Notes under the pieces: model-generated
The model's input: only the letters and a program-made list of their open reading frames with translations
What the model was told of the DNA's origin: nothing
Database searches by the model: none
Assembly: GCA_964244725.1 (NCBI GenBank)
Contig: CAXTJQ010000012.1
Coordinates: 62,001 to 126,000 of the forward strand
Reading direction: 5' to 3'
Origin: Kumtagia sp964244725
GTDB taxonomy: Bacteria; Pseudomonadota; Alphaproteobacteria; Rhizobiales; Rhizobiaceae
DNA: 64,000 nt
Translations under genes and position numbers: made by a program
In this document: piece after piece, positions 44,377 through 52,390 of the stretch
How the letters are laid out: each line of letters starts with the position of its first letter
How positions within the stretch are numbered: the stretch's first letter is position 1

Positions 44377-44411
44377 CTTTCAGGCCGCCGGACTTTCCGG
44401 CGGCCTGAAAG
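44377..44411 (-). promoter_or_regulatory. 15-bp hairpin in the leader of the membrane LuxR-type gene
   Basis: CTTTCAGGCCGCCGG (44377-44391) pairs perfectly with 44397-44411 around a 5-nt loop. In the minus-strand transcript the end of the stem (GAAAG) runs into the AAAGGGG ribosome site of the LuxR-type gene. There is no T-run, so it is not a clear terminator; it could separate expression of the PepSY gene and the regulator or limit translation of the latter. Confidence 0.6.
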
Positions 44412-44422
44412 CAATCTGGCGA

Positions 44423-44719
44423 CTATTCGTCGCCACCTTCGTCATCACCCTTCGCATCGATAGAGACGACTTTGCCGGTCGTCGCATCGACCCGAACCTC
44501 ATGGGATTTCTCGTCGATCGAGTATTGTGCTTCGATGACCCCTTGGCCTGAGTCCAGTTCCTCGATCTTGGCGCCCATTGTCTTCAGAGAAACGCGCACC
44601 TGTGCTTCACTCGTGCCAAGCGAAGTATCTGGCGCAATGGCGGGGGCCGCGAAAGCCGGCATCGCGCTCAGCAGAAAGGCAAGCGCGGCGATCTGCGGCC
44701 CTGAGGTGTCGATTGTCAT
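44423..44719 (-). CDS. PepSY-domain secreted protein
   Basis: Small exported protein (98 aa). A signal peptide ends at MPAFAAPA (about residue 28) and a PepSY-like domain follows (AQVRVSLKTMGAKIEELDSG, and VRVDATTGKVVSIDAKG, each a typical strand-turn). PepSY domains are thought to modulate peptidases or sense envelope conditions. ATG 44719 follows AAGGAT by 6 nt; GTG 44737 is an alternative. Located directly upstream of the membrane LuxR-type regulator on the same strand. Confidence 0.8.
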   Translation of the reverse strand: MTIDTSGPQIAALAFLLSAMPAFAAPAIAPDTSLGTSEAQVRVSLKTMGAKIEELDSGQGVIEAQYSIDEKSHEVRVDATTGKVVSIDAKGDDEGGDE

Positions 44720-44948
44720 GATGTCATCCTTGTCCACGTTAAGTCCGGTCGAGCCGAACGAGTGAAGCTTGGCATGTCGACTTGGGTCCGCCCATTGGAC
44801 TTGGGCTTAGTTCGGGATCGTATTCCTAAGGTTTAGGCGAGTAACGGGGCAAAACGGCGGCAGGTTTATCGTCTTGGATGTATTGTTCCGCGAGCGCCGG
44901 TCGGATGTTGACGGCCATAGGTCGACAGGGTTAGACAGCGCAGACGAT

Positions 44949-45004
44949 TCCGTGGTGATTTGGCCGGTCGGCTTGCAGCCACGTTAAACAAATTGCTAAA
45001 GGGC
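44949..45004 (+). ncRNA. SAM-II riboswitch upstream of metX
   Basis: The stretch matches the SAM-II (metA) aptamer: CGTGGTGATTT at 44951, P1 closing strand CCACG at 44979-44983 after CTTGCAG, then TTAAACAAATTGCTAAAGGG, whose 3' part forms the pseudoknot. P1 pairs CGTGG with CCACG. SAM-II binds S-adenosylmethionine and turns off methionine genes in alphaproteobacteria, and the next gene is metX. An adjacent terminator-like hairpin suggests the off switch acts on transcription. Confidence 0.9.
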
Positions 45005-45018
45005 CGTCGCACGTGGTG

Positions 45019-45050
45019 ACCGGCCCTGCATTCGCGGCGCCGGTTTTTTT
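45019..45050 (+). terminator. Attenuator-type terminator behind the SAM-II riboswitch
   Basis: ACCGGC (45019-45024) pairs with GCCGGT (45039-45044), followed by seven T (45044-45050), 33 bp before the metX ATG. GGGCCG at 45001-45006, just at the aptamer's 3' edge, can pair with CGGCCC at 45021-45026 and so compete with this stem. This gives a plausible terminator/antiterminator switch under control of SAM. Confidence 0.7.
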
Positions 45051-45082
45051 GTGCCTGAAATCGGCCGGCAGAGGACTTTTCG

Positions 45083-46255
45083 ATGGCCGATACGCCAGCC
45101 GGCAGGAGCAGCAGGGAAGCCGACGACCCCTCGAGCCCGGTCCTGCGTTTTGGCGCGAACCGGCCGCTGGCGCTCGAGGCGGGCTCGATCCTGTCGCCGT
45201 TCCAGATCGCCTACCAGACCTACGGCGCGCTCAATGCGGACAAGTCGAACGGCGTCCTGGTCTGCCACGCCTTGACCGGCGACCAGCATGCGGCGAGCGT
45301 CAATCCGGTGACAGGCAAGGCCGGCTGGTGGGAGACCCTGATCGGTCCGGGCAAGGTCATCGACACCGATCGCTTCTTCGTGATCTGTTCCAACGTCATC
45401 GGCGGCTGCCTCGGCTCGACCGGGCCGGCATCGACCGATCCGGCGACCGGCAAGCCTTATGCCCTCAACCTTCCCATCATCACCATCCGCGACATGGTGC
45501 GCGCGCAGGTGATGCTGGTCGACCATTTCGGCATCGACCAGTTGTTCTGCGTCGCCGGCGGATCGATGGGCGGCATGCAGGTGCTCGAATGGGCCGCGAG
45601 CTATCCGAGCCGCGTGTTCTGCGCGCTGCCGATCGCGACCGGCGCGCGCCATTCGTCGCAAAACATCGCCTTCCACGAGGTCGGTCGGCAGGCGGTGATG
45701 GCCGACCCCGAATGGGCGGGCGGCGATTATCTCGCGCTCGGCAAGCGCCCGCACAAGGGCCTCGCCGTCGCGCGCATGGCCGCGCACATCACTTATCTTT
45801 CCGAACCCGCCCTGCATCGCAAATTCGGCCGCAACCTTCAGGACCGCGAGCGCCTCACTTTCGGCTTCGACGCGGACTTCCAGATCGAAAGCTATCTGCG
45901 CCATCAGGGGATGACCTTCGTCGACCGCTTCGACGCCAACGCCTATCTCTACATGACCCGCGCCATGGACTATTTCGACCTCGCCGCCGACCATGGCGGG
46001 CGCTTGGCCGATGCCTTCGCCGGCGCCAGGACGCGGTTCTGCCTCGTGTCGTTCACCAGCGACTGGCTGTTCCCGACCGAGGAGAACCGCGCCGTGGTGC
46101 ATGCGCTGAACGCGGCAGGAGCCTCGGTGTCCTTCGTCGAGATCGAGACGGACCGCGGCCATGACGCCTTCCTGCTCGACGAACCAGAATTGTTCGCCGC
46201 CGCCGATGGCTTCCTGCGCTCGGCGGCGCGCGCCCGGGGGCTTGCCGCATCATGA
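45083..46255 (+). CDS. metX: Homoserine O-acetyltransferase
   Basis: Alpha/beta-hydrolase-fold acyltransferase (390 aa) that activates homoserine for methionine synthesis. The nucleophile Ser lies in CVAGGSMGGMQ, the acid Asp in TSDWLFPT and the base His in DRGHDAFLL. CHALTGDQHA and GGCLGSTGPAS are family blocks. Controlled by the SAM-II riboswitch upstream, with GAGG 9 nt before the ATG. Its stop overlaps metW as ATGA. Confidence 0.96.
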   Translation: MADTPAGRSSREADDPSSPVLRFGANRPLALEAGSILSPFQIAYQTYGALNADKSNGVLVCHALTGDQHAASVNPVTGKAGWWETLIGPGKVIDTDRFFVICSNVIGGCLGSTGPASTDPATGKPYALNLPIITIRDMVRAQVMLVDHFGIDQLFCVAGGSMGGMQVLEWAASYPSRVFCALPIATGARHSSQNIAFHEVGRQAVMADPEWAGGDYLALGKRPHKGLAVARMAAHITYLSEPALHRKFGRNLQDRERLTFGFDADFQIESYLRHQGMTFVDRFDANAYLYMTRAMDYFDLAADHGGRLADAFAGARTRFCLVSFTSDWLFPTEENRAVVHALNAAGASVSFVEIETDRGHDAFLLDEPELFAAADGFLRSAARARGLAAS

Positions 46256-46866
46256 GCGTCAATGGCGTCAGCCGCGTCGACCTCGAAGTCGTCTCGGCCT
46301 TCATCACGCCGGGCGCGAAGGTGCTGGATGTCGGCAGCGGCGATGGAGTCCTGCTCGAAATGCTGCAGAACGCCAAGCAGATCGACGGCCGCGGGCTCGA
46401 ACTGTCGCAGCACGGCGTCAACGAATGCGTGGCGCGCGGCCTGTCCGTGGTTCAGGGCGACGCCGACAGCGACCTGATTTTCTATCAGGACAGGGGCTTC
46501 GACTTCGTCATCCTGTCGCAGACCATCCAGGCCACACGGAACCCGAAACAGGTGCTGACCGAACTCTTGCGAATCGGCAATCACGCCATCGTTTCCTTCC
46601 CGAATTTCGGTCACTGGAGGGTCCGGCTCTCGCTGCTGTTCAGGGGCCGCATGCCGATCACCAAGGACCTGCCTTTTTCCTGGTACAACACGCCCAACAT
46701 CCATTTCTGCACCATCCGCGATTTCGTGGCGCTCTGCGACGAGATCGGCGCGACGCTCGAAAGCGCGACCGCGCTCGACGCGAACGGCATGAGGATCGGC
46801 TTCTCGATGCCGTGGTGGTTCTGGAATTTCTTCGGCCAGCAGGCGGTGTTTCTTCTGCGGCGTTAA
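46252..46866 (+). CDS. metW: Methionine biosynthesis protein MetW
   Basis: Methyltransferase-fold protein of 204 aa that works with MetX in bacteria with this gene pair. SAM motif I is LDVGSGDG, followed by GRGLELSQHG and FDFVILSQTIQATRNP; the C-terminal part has SFPNFGHWRVRL and SWYNTPNIHFCT. Overlap with metX by 4 bases indicates coupled translation. It ends shortly before a convergent methyltransferase gene. Confidence 0.93.
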   Translation: MSVNGVSRVDLEVVSAFITPGAKVLDVGSGDGVLLEMLQNAKQIDGRGLELSQHGVNECVARGLSVVQGDADSDLIFYQDRGFDFVILSQTIQATRNPKQVLTELLRIGNHAIVSFPNFGHWRVRLSLLFRGRMPITKDLPFSWYNTPNIHFCTIRDFVALCDEIGATLESATALDANGMRIGFSMPWWFWNFFGQQAVFLLRR

Positions 46867-46894
46867 GCTTGGCGTATTCCACGTTCGAATCTTT

Positions 46895-47683
46895 TCACAA
46901 TTTTGTGTACTTCTGCAAATGTATACTCTTTGACGACATTGTTTTCAGAGAGAACAGCCGCGCCGCGCCCTGCGGCGACAGCACCGGCACGAACACCCGA
47001 CGCGAGGCGCGGCGCGCGACCGGCAGCCCCTGATAGATGCGTTTCTGCGCCTCGACCACAATGGCGCCGGAAAAGATTGGCCACAGTCGTCGCCCTGTAC
47101 GCTCGAGCGTCGAGTGAAAGCGCATCATGAAACGGCGCTTCGATGGCGGAAAGAACAGCGCATCCGACCAGGCCGACGGGGTGAAGTTGGCGTCGCGCAG
47201 GAGTTCGTTGATCTGGCCATGCGAGAACGGCCGCCCGGTGCCGAACGGGGTATGCTCGAAACGTGCCCAGACGCCGCGCCGGTTCGGCACGACGATGACG
47301 ATCCGGCCCGCCGGCGCCAACACGCGCCAGATCTCCTTCAACGTCTCGCGCGGGCTTTCGGCATGTTCGAGCGCATGGACGAGGATGATCCTGTCGATGG
47401 AGGAGTCCGGCAGCGGCAGTTCCTCGTCGAACACCAGCACGGTCGAAGACGGCCCCTCGCGCGGCCAGTTTACCGCGCCTTGCGTCGCGGGCATGAAGGC
47501 GAAGACGCGTTCGGCGTCCGGCCCGAACCGTTCGAGCCACGGCAGCGTATAGCCGAGGCCCACCAACCGCTCGCTTGGCAGCGGGACCCACAGCGCCGTG
47601 AGCGCGAAGGTGATCGAGCGCGCCGCCGTCTGGCCGAGCGGCGAGGCGTAGAACGACCGCAGGTCGACGATGTCCGAGTTCAT
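46895..47683 (-). CDS. Class I SAM-dependent methyltransferase
   Basis: Cytoplasmic 262-aa methyltransferase conserved next to gloB in Rhizobiales. Motif I is degenerate, but SSIDRIILVHALEHAESPRETL and the downstream GRIVIVVPNRRGVWAR match the Methyltransf_11-type motifs IV-VI. The basic C-terminal tail (KRIYQGLPVARRASRR) ends in an unusual SLKTMSSKSIHLQKYTKL stretch read from AT-rich DNA. Substrate unknown. Divergent from gloB with a 118-bp gap. Confidence 0.85.
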   Translation of the reverse strand: MNSDIVDLRSFYASPLGQTAARSITFALTALWVPLPSERLVGLGYTLPWLERFGPDAERVFAFMPATQGAVNWPREGPSSTVLVFDEELPLPDSSIDRIILVHALEHAESPRETLKEIWRVLAPAGRIVIVVPNRRGVWARFEHTPFGTGRPFSHGQINELLRDANFTPSAWSDALFFPPSKRRFMMRFHSTLERTGRRLWPIFSGAIVVEAQKRIYQGLPVARRASRRVFVPVLSPQGAARLFSLKTMSSKSIHLQKYTKL

Positions 47684-47801
47684 GGCGGGACGGTAGCGCT
47701 GGGTGTTCGCGACTTCAACCGATCGCTTCGGGTGACAGGGCGCACCGCACGGCCTATCTACGACGCGACGCCGCCCGACGGCACCCGCAAGGAGACTTCC
47801 C

Positions 47802-48569
47802 ATGACGCTCCAAATCGACCAGTTCATGTGCCGCAGCGACAATTTCGGCGTGCTGCTGCACGATCCGGAAACCGGCGAGACCGCGCTCATCGACGCGCCG
47901 GAAGAGAAGGCGATTCTCGACGCCGTCGGGCGGACGGGGTGGACGCCGACCGTGATCCTGACGACGCACCATCACGCCGACCATGTCGAGGCCAACCTCG
48001 CCTTGAAACAGCGCTTCGGCCTGAAGATCATCGGACCGCAAGCCGAGAAGGACAGGATCCCCGGGATCGACGAGGCGGTCGAGGAGGGTTCGACCTTCGC
48101 CTTCGGCGGCGAGGACGTCCATGTCTTGTTCACGCCCGGCCACACCAACGGCCACGTGTCCTATTACCTGCCGAAATCCGGGCTACTCTTCGCCGCGGAC
48201 ACGCTGTTCGCGCTCGGCTGCGGCCGGCTTCTCGAAGGCGCCCCGGCGACGATGTGGACATCGCTGCAAAAGCTCGCCGCGCTGCCGCCGGCGACGATCG
48301 TCTATTGCGGCCATGAATACACCCAGTCGAACGCGCGCTTCGCCGTGACGGTCGACCCGGACAATGCGGCCCTCGAGGCGCGGGCCAGGGAAATCGACGA
48401 CCTGCGCGCCGCAGGCAAGCCGACGCTGCCGACCACGATCGGCCGCGAACTCGAGACCAACCCGTTCCTGCGCCCGAGCGACCCGGCGATCCGCCGCGCC
48501 CTCGGCATGCCCGACGCGACCGACGAGGCGGTCTTCGCCGAAATCCGCAAGCGCAAGGACAATTTCTGA
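47802..48569 (+). CDS. gloB: Hydroxyacylglutathione hydrolase (glyoxalase II)
   Basis: Zinc metallo-beta-lactamase-fold enzyme (255 aa) that splits S-lactoylglutathione in methylglyoxal detoxification. Metal ligands: THHHADH at residues 55-61, PGHTNGH, AADTLF and YCGHEYT. Length and C-terminal substrate-binding HAGH domain are normal. Its stop overlaps the next start by one base. Confidence 0.95.
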   Translation: MTLQIDQFMCRSDNFGVLLHDPETGETALIDAPEEKAILDAVGRTGWTPTVILTTHHHADHVEANLALKQRFGLKIIGPQAEKDRIPGIDEAVEEGSTFAFGGEDVHVLFTPGHTNGHVSYYLPKSGLLFAADTLFALGCGRLLEGAPATMWTSLQKLAALPPATIVYCGHEYTQSNARFAVTVDPDNAALEARAREIDDLRAAGKPTLPTTIGRELETNPFLRPSDPAIRRALGMPDATDEAVFAEIRKRKDNF

Positions 48570-49003
48570 TGGCCGAGGCGCCGACTGCCGCGGCGATCAT
48601 CGACGTGTTCGGCATGACGCGGCATCCCGAAGGAGGCTGGTATGTCGAGATGTTCCGCGACGAAGCCGGTCCGGACGGCCGCGCCCGCTCCACCGCGATC
48701 TACTTCCTTCTCGAAGCGGGCGATGTTTCCGCTTGGCACCGCGTCCGCGACGCCGTCGAGGTCTGGCATTTTCATGCCGGAGCGCCGCTTGAACTGCGCA
48801 TCTCGGCCGGACCCGGCTTGTCGATCCATCGGCTGGGGATCGATCTCGTCGCCGGCCAGCGGCCCCAGGCGATAGTGCCGGCCCATGCCTGGCAGAGCGC
48901 GCGCAGCCTTGGCGGCTGGACGCTGGTCGGCTGCACGGTCGCGCCCGGCTTCGACTTCGCGTCGTTCGAGCTTGCCCCGACCGGATGGGAGCCGGCGGCC
49001 TGA
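48569..49003 (+). CDS. Cupin-fold DUF985 protein
   Basis: Small cytoplasmic cupin (144 aa). The DUF985/cupin_5 pattern is complete: HPEGGWYVEMFR, STAIYFLLEAGDVSAWHRV, the metal-site-like VWHFHAGAPL, IVPAHAWQSAR, and TVAPGFDFASFEL near the end. The reaction is unknown; some relatives resemble sugar epimerases. Overlap with gloB by one base suggests a shared transcript, but no functional tie is known. Confidence 0.88.
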   Translation: MAEAPTAAAIIDVFGMTRHPEGGWYVEMFRDEAGPDGRARSTAIYFLLEAGDVSAWHRVRDAVEVWHFHAGAPLELRISAGPGLSIHRLGIDLVAGQRPQAIVPAHAWQSARSLGGWTLVGCTVAPGFDFASFELAPTGWEPAA

Positions 49004-49019
49004 ACCGGTTCGTGCCGGC

Positions 49020-49841
49020 TCAATCGCGCTTCTCGAACGGCCTGGCCCTGACGGTAACCGTTCCAAGCTGCGTCCCTATGGTCGCGTAGACCGGGGCATA
49101 AACACCCGTCGAACCGAGCGGCGCGAAGGCAACGACGATCCTGCTGCGGTTTTCCAGATAGTCGAGCGCCTTGCGGCCCTTGCGATAGCCGGCGATCGCC
49201 TTGACCTGCACGCGGCAGGTTACCGTCCCCTTGCCGAGCCCGGTCACCGCGGCCTGCTCCGGCACGGATTTGAGCACCGCATCCAGACGGAATTCGCCGT
49301 CGAAGATGCTGATCGTGCGGCCGCAGACGGCGTCCGGCGAGGCCGCCTTGATCACGCCGGCCGACAGCGGATCGACGACGCCGGCAAGGTCGGCGGGCGC
49401 CACTGGCACCCAGTCGCGGCCGCGCTTCTTGAGCGGCGGGACGTTGTGGATGGTGGTGACCGCGCCGCCCCGGAATCCGAGCGCCGTCGACTTCTTCTTG
49501 CGGCCCTCGACATAGTCCGCGCGGAACGCGGACGGCTGCGTCCGCTCGTCGACGAAGCGGCCAGACGAGACGCCGGCGCCCTTGGCGCCGTCGAAGATCC
49601 GCGCCAGACCGGCGCTCGCGACCTTGCTTTCCAACATGAATCCGCCGTTCTCGAAGGTGCTCTCGACCCTTGACCGCGCGATCGGCAGGCCGAGGAACGA
49701 GACGACATATTCGCCGCTGAAACTCTCGGCCTTCGCCTGCGCGGACGCGATGTCGGGCGTGGCGGTCAGCATCATGGCGACGCCGGCGCTCGCCAGCCAT
49801 GAGGCTCGGCATCGCGAAGATCGAGTGCGGTGGAGAGACAT
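49020..49841 (-). CDS. DUF3108 domain exported protein
   Basis: Secreted 273-aa protein: a signal peptide ending near ASAQA (about residue 34) followed by the DUF3108 domain, with YVVSFLGLPIARS and YVEGRKKKSTALGF, then beta strands up to GTVTVRARPFEKRD. Function unknown. In many Rhizobiales this gene sits next to rpmB, as here (divergent, 215 bp apart). ATG 49841 starts the signal; the longer frame to 49898 adds a Cys/His-rich piece that is likely not coding. Confidence 0.85.
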   Translation of the reverse strand: MSLHRTRSSRCRASWLASAGVAMMLTATPDIASAQAKAESFSGEYVVSFLGLPIARSRVESTFENGGFMLESKVASAGLARIFDGAKGAGVSSGRFVDERTQPSAFRADYVEGRKKKSTALGFRGGAVTTIHNVPPLKKRGRDWVPVAPADLAGVVDPLSAGVIKAASPDAVCGRTISIFDGEFRLDAVLKSVPEQAAVTGLGKGTVTCRVQVKAIAGYRKGRKALDYLENRSRIVVAFAPLGSTGVYAPVYATIGTQLGTVTVRARPFEKRD

Positions 49842-50055
49842 GCTGTCAGGGAAGCGAGAAATCGGGCAGCAATGTGAAGCGAAGCTCGACCACCGCATCG
49901 GGGCGCGCGAGTTTGAGCGCCAGCCTCAGCGTCTTGACGCATTCGGCAAATGCCACTATGCAACCCCGACTTTCCAAGAGGCCTCTTGAAGAGACTGCGC
50001 GCCTTGCGTTTGGCGGCGGAGATCAGTTGGCCCGAACGATTCAAGGGTTAAGACC

Positions 50056-50352
50056 ATGTCCCGTGCTTGCGAACTGACCGGCAAGGCCGTGCTGACCGGC
50101 AACAATGTCAGCCATGCCAACAACAAGACGCGACGCCGGTTCCTGCCGAACCTGCTCAACGTCACGCTGATCTCCGAGGCGCTGAACCAGAATGTCCGCC
50201 TGCGCATTTCGGCCAACGCCCTGCGCTCGGTCGAGCATCGCGGCGGTCTTGACGCGTTCCTCGCCAAGGCCGACCTGACCGAACTGTCGCAGCGGGCGCG
50301 CCTGCTCAAGAAGCAGATCGCCAAGAAGACCGCCGAACAGATCGCGGCCTGA
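50056..50352 (+). CDS. rpmB: 50S ribosomal protein L28
   Basis: Ribosomal protein bL28 (98 aa). The conserved N-terminus SRACELTGKAVLTGNNVSHA, basic NKTRRRFLPNL, and C-terminal LAKADLTELSQRARLLKKQI match rhizobial L28. Lacks the zinc-binding Cys motif, so it is the zinc-independent form. The ATG is preceded by AAGGGTT-like sequence. Promoter not resolved. Confidence 0.97.
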   Translation: MSRACELTGKAVLTGNNVSHANNKTRRRFLPNLLNVTLISEALNQNVRLRISANALRSVEHRGGLDAFLAKADLTELSQRARLLKKQIAKKTAEQIAA

Positions 50353-50417
50353 GTTCGACATCCGCTCGGGCTTCGCCGATCGACCGGCGAGACCGATCCC
50401 TTCGCGCGTTCGTCGCG

Positions 50418-50447
50418 GTGCTGGTTCCATTACCCAGGATAAAAAAA
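50418..50447 (+). ncRNA. preQ1-I riboswitch overlapping the start of the yhhQ-like gene
   Basis: The leader CTGGTTCCATTACCCAGG followed by ATAAAAAAATG fits the preQ1-I aptamer pattern: P1 CTGG (50421-50424) with CCAG (50434-50437), an intervening loop with TTCC and TAC, and the A-rich tail that folds back into P1. AGGA (50436-50439), the ribosome site 7 nt before the ATG at 50447, lies in the 3' side of P1, so ligand binding would block translation. Consistent with the downstream queuosine-precursor transporter. Confidence 0.85.
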
Positions 50448-51121
50448 TGCCGGCCAAGACCACTTTTCCTTTCGCGCTCGCCATGGCTCTCCTCGTTGTG
50501 GCGTCCAATATCCTCGTGCAATTCCCGGTTCACGGGACACTCGGCGGCCTGTCGCTCGCCGATATCCTGACTTGGGGCGCGTTCACCTACCCCTTCGCGT
50601 TCCTCGTCACCGACCTCGCCAACCGCCGCCACGGCGCGGCCTTCGCGCGCCGCGTCGTGCTGATCGGCTTCATGACCGCCGTCGCCTGCTCGATCGTCCT
50701 GCCGCCGCTTCTTTTCAAGCTCGGCCTGATCGAATTCGAAACAGCGTCGGACCGGCTGGTGCGCATCGCGGTTGCCTCCGGCTGCGCCTTCCTGATTGCC
50801 CAACTGCTCGACGTCACGGTCTTCAACCGCTTGCGCCGGCAGAGTTGGTGGCGCGCGCCGATCGTCGGGACGCTCGCGGGCTCGGTGGTCGATACGCTGG
50901 TGTTCTTCTCGGTCGCCTTCGCGGCGTTTTTCGCCATCGTCGGCCCGAGCGATTCCTTCGCCCTGGAATCGGCGCCCCTGCTGGGTGTGTTTTCGCTGGA
51001 TGCCGCGCGCTGGATGTCCTGGGCGCTCGGCGATTTGAGCATGAAACTTCTGATCGCCGCCTTCGCCCTCATCCCGTACCGCCTCATCGCCGTGCGCTGG
51101 CGCCAGCCCACCATGGCTTGA
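50447..51121 (+). CDS. Queuosine precursor transporter, YhhQ/VUT family
   Basis: Six-span inner-membrane protein of 224 aa. The family landmarks are LSLADILTWGAFTYPFAFLVTDLANRR near residues 35-60 (shown in part), LLDVTVFNRLRRQSWWRAP, and GTLAGSVVDTLVFFSVAF. YhhQ imports preQ0/preQ1 for making queuosine in tRNA. The preQ1-I riboswitch at its start supports this substrate. A GluQ-RS gene, which further modifies queuosine in tRNA-Asp, is found 12 kb downstream. Confidence 0.93.
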   Translation: MPAKTTFPFALAMALLVVASNILVQFPVHGTLGGLSLADILTWGAFTYPFAFLVTDLANRRHGAAFARRVVLIGFMTAVACSIVLPPLLFKLGLIEFETASDRLVRIAVASGCAFLIAQLLDVTVFNRLRRQSWWRAPIVGTLAGSVVDTLVFFSVAFAAFFAIVGPSDSFALESAPLLGVFSLDAARWMSWALGDLSMKLLIAAFALIPYRLIAVRWRQPTMA

Positions 51122-51432
51122 ATCCGATCTCTGCCGACGTCGCGTTGCCTTTCGGCCCGGGCGGTTTCAAAGATCCTGCGTAAGGCAGTCGGGAAGCGGA
51201 CGCGGGGCCGCGCCTCCGGCTTGGGCGTGCCGCATACCGGCGTCGGGATGCCCTCCATGCCCACCTTAATCCGCATGGCCAAACTTCAAATGGAGGCACG
51301 ACAAGGCGAGGTCGCCTCGCAATCGCCCGCCATCTCGGCAAAATCCGCGTTTGGCGCACCCAGTCGCCGCCGGAGACTTGCCCGATCCTGCCAAAGTCCT
51401 AGATCGGTCTGGCGAGCGGGAACCGAGCGACG
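51122..51432. other. 311-bp intergenic stretch ahead of the AraC-type gene
   Basis: No convincing gene was seen. The last 60 bp hold a 19-bp operator-like site that recurs upstream of the dihydroxyphthalate-decarboxylase-like gene. The remainder is GC-rich, with several short palindromes but no terminator with a T-run after the YhhQ gene. Confidence 0.4.
51378..51396 (+). promoter_or_regulatory. Probable AraC-type operator (copy 1)
   Basis: TTGCCCGATCCTGCCAAAG, 37 bp before the AraC-type ATG. Two TGCC half-sites start 10 bp apart, one DNA turn, which fits the two HTH motifs of an AraC-family domain. An 18/19 identical copy is at 52904-52922. Binding by the local regulator is inference. Confidence 0.6.
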
Positions 51433-52308
51433 ATGTTTTTCGACGAAGTCCTAGCGAACATGGCCATGATCGCGGCCGGTCGCGCCCTGCAGGTGCGCAC
51501 GCCGACCGCGATCCCGCGCATGACGATCTGGTTCGGACATAGGCCGACCGATCCGACGCCTGCAATGTATGAACCCAAATTCTACTTGGTGCTGCAAGGC
51601 CGCAAAAGGATGACCATCGGCGACAAGACGCTGGATCTGGCGGCCGGCGGCTACGCCGTGTCGGCGGTAGGTCTGCCCTTCACCGGGCAAGTCATCGAGG
51701 CTTCCCCACAGACACCCTATGTTGGCATCGAGTTCGCGCTGGAGCCGAGCCTCATTGCGAACCTGCTCTTCGACATGCCCAATCTCGACGACGGCGACGC
51801 GCCGGCCATCGACATTGCGCAAGCCACCGAAGATGTGACCGAGCCCCTCGACCGGCTTTTGCGCCTGCTCGACGAGCCGGTCGACGTGCCAATGCTCGCG
51901 CCCCAGCTCTAGCGCGAACTCTACTACCGGCTGCTGCAGGGGCCGACGGGCGGCACGCTTCGTCACATCGTGCGGCGAAATACCCGCTTTCACCAGATCA
52001 GGACGGCGGTGGAATGGATTTGCGACAATTCCGACAAGCCGATGTGCGTGCGGCGACTCGCCACCTCCGTCGGCATGAGCGTCACCTCCTTCCACCGCCA
52101 CTTCAAGGCCGTGACCGGACATAGCCCACTCGCCTATCAGCGGAACATCCGTTTGCTCGGCGCGCGAGGACTGCTTGCTTCCGGATCAACCAACGTCACC
52201 AAAGCAGCCTTCGCGACCGGATATGCGAGTTCGTCCCAGTTCAGTCGCGAGTACAAGCGCATGTTCGGCGTTCCGCCGATCCACGACGCCATCGCCTTTC
52301 AGCCGTGA
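51433..52308 (+). pseudogene. AraC-family regulator interrupted by an amber codon
   Basis: Transcription regulator of about 291 codons. The AraC_N cupin-like domain (residues 25-180) and two C-terminal HTH motifs (CVRRLATSVGMSVTSFHRHFK, shown in parts as VRRLATSVGMSVTSFHRH, and KAAFATGYASSSQFSREYKR) are in one frame, split only by TAG at 51910-51912 (codon 160). The family usually reads ...LLERELYYRLLQGP here, so GAG to TAG is the simplest change. No other damage. Without suppression the product would have no DNA-binding domain. Confidence 0.85.
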
Positions 52309-52390
52309 ATGAACGCTCGCCGGGCAATGGCGCCGATCCGAGCGCGCCGATCGTCTCTCCTCGACCCTCGCTCGAAAGACCCTGAGATCG

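Noticed and set aside
50587..51282. 231-codon minus-strand frame
   Set aside because: Mostly antisense to the YhhQ-type gene; the part beyond it has no recognisable features.
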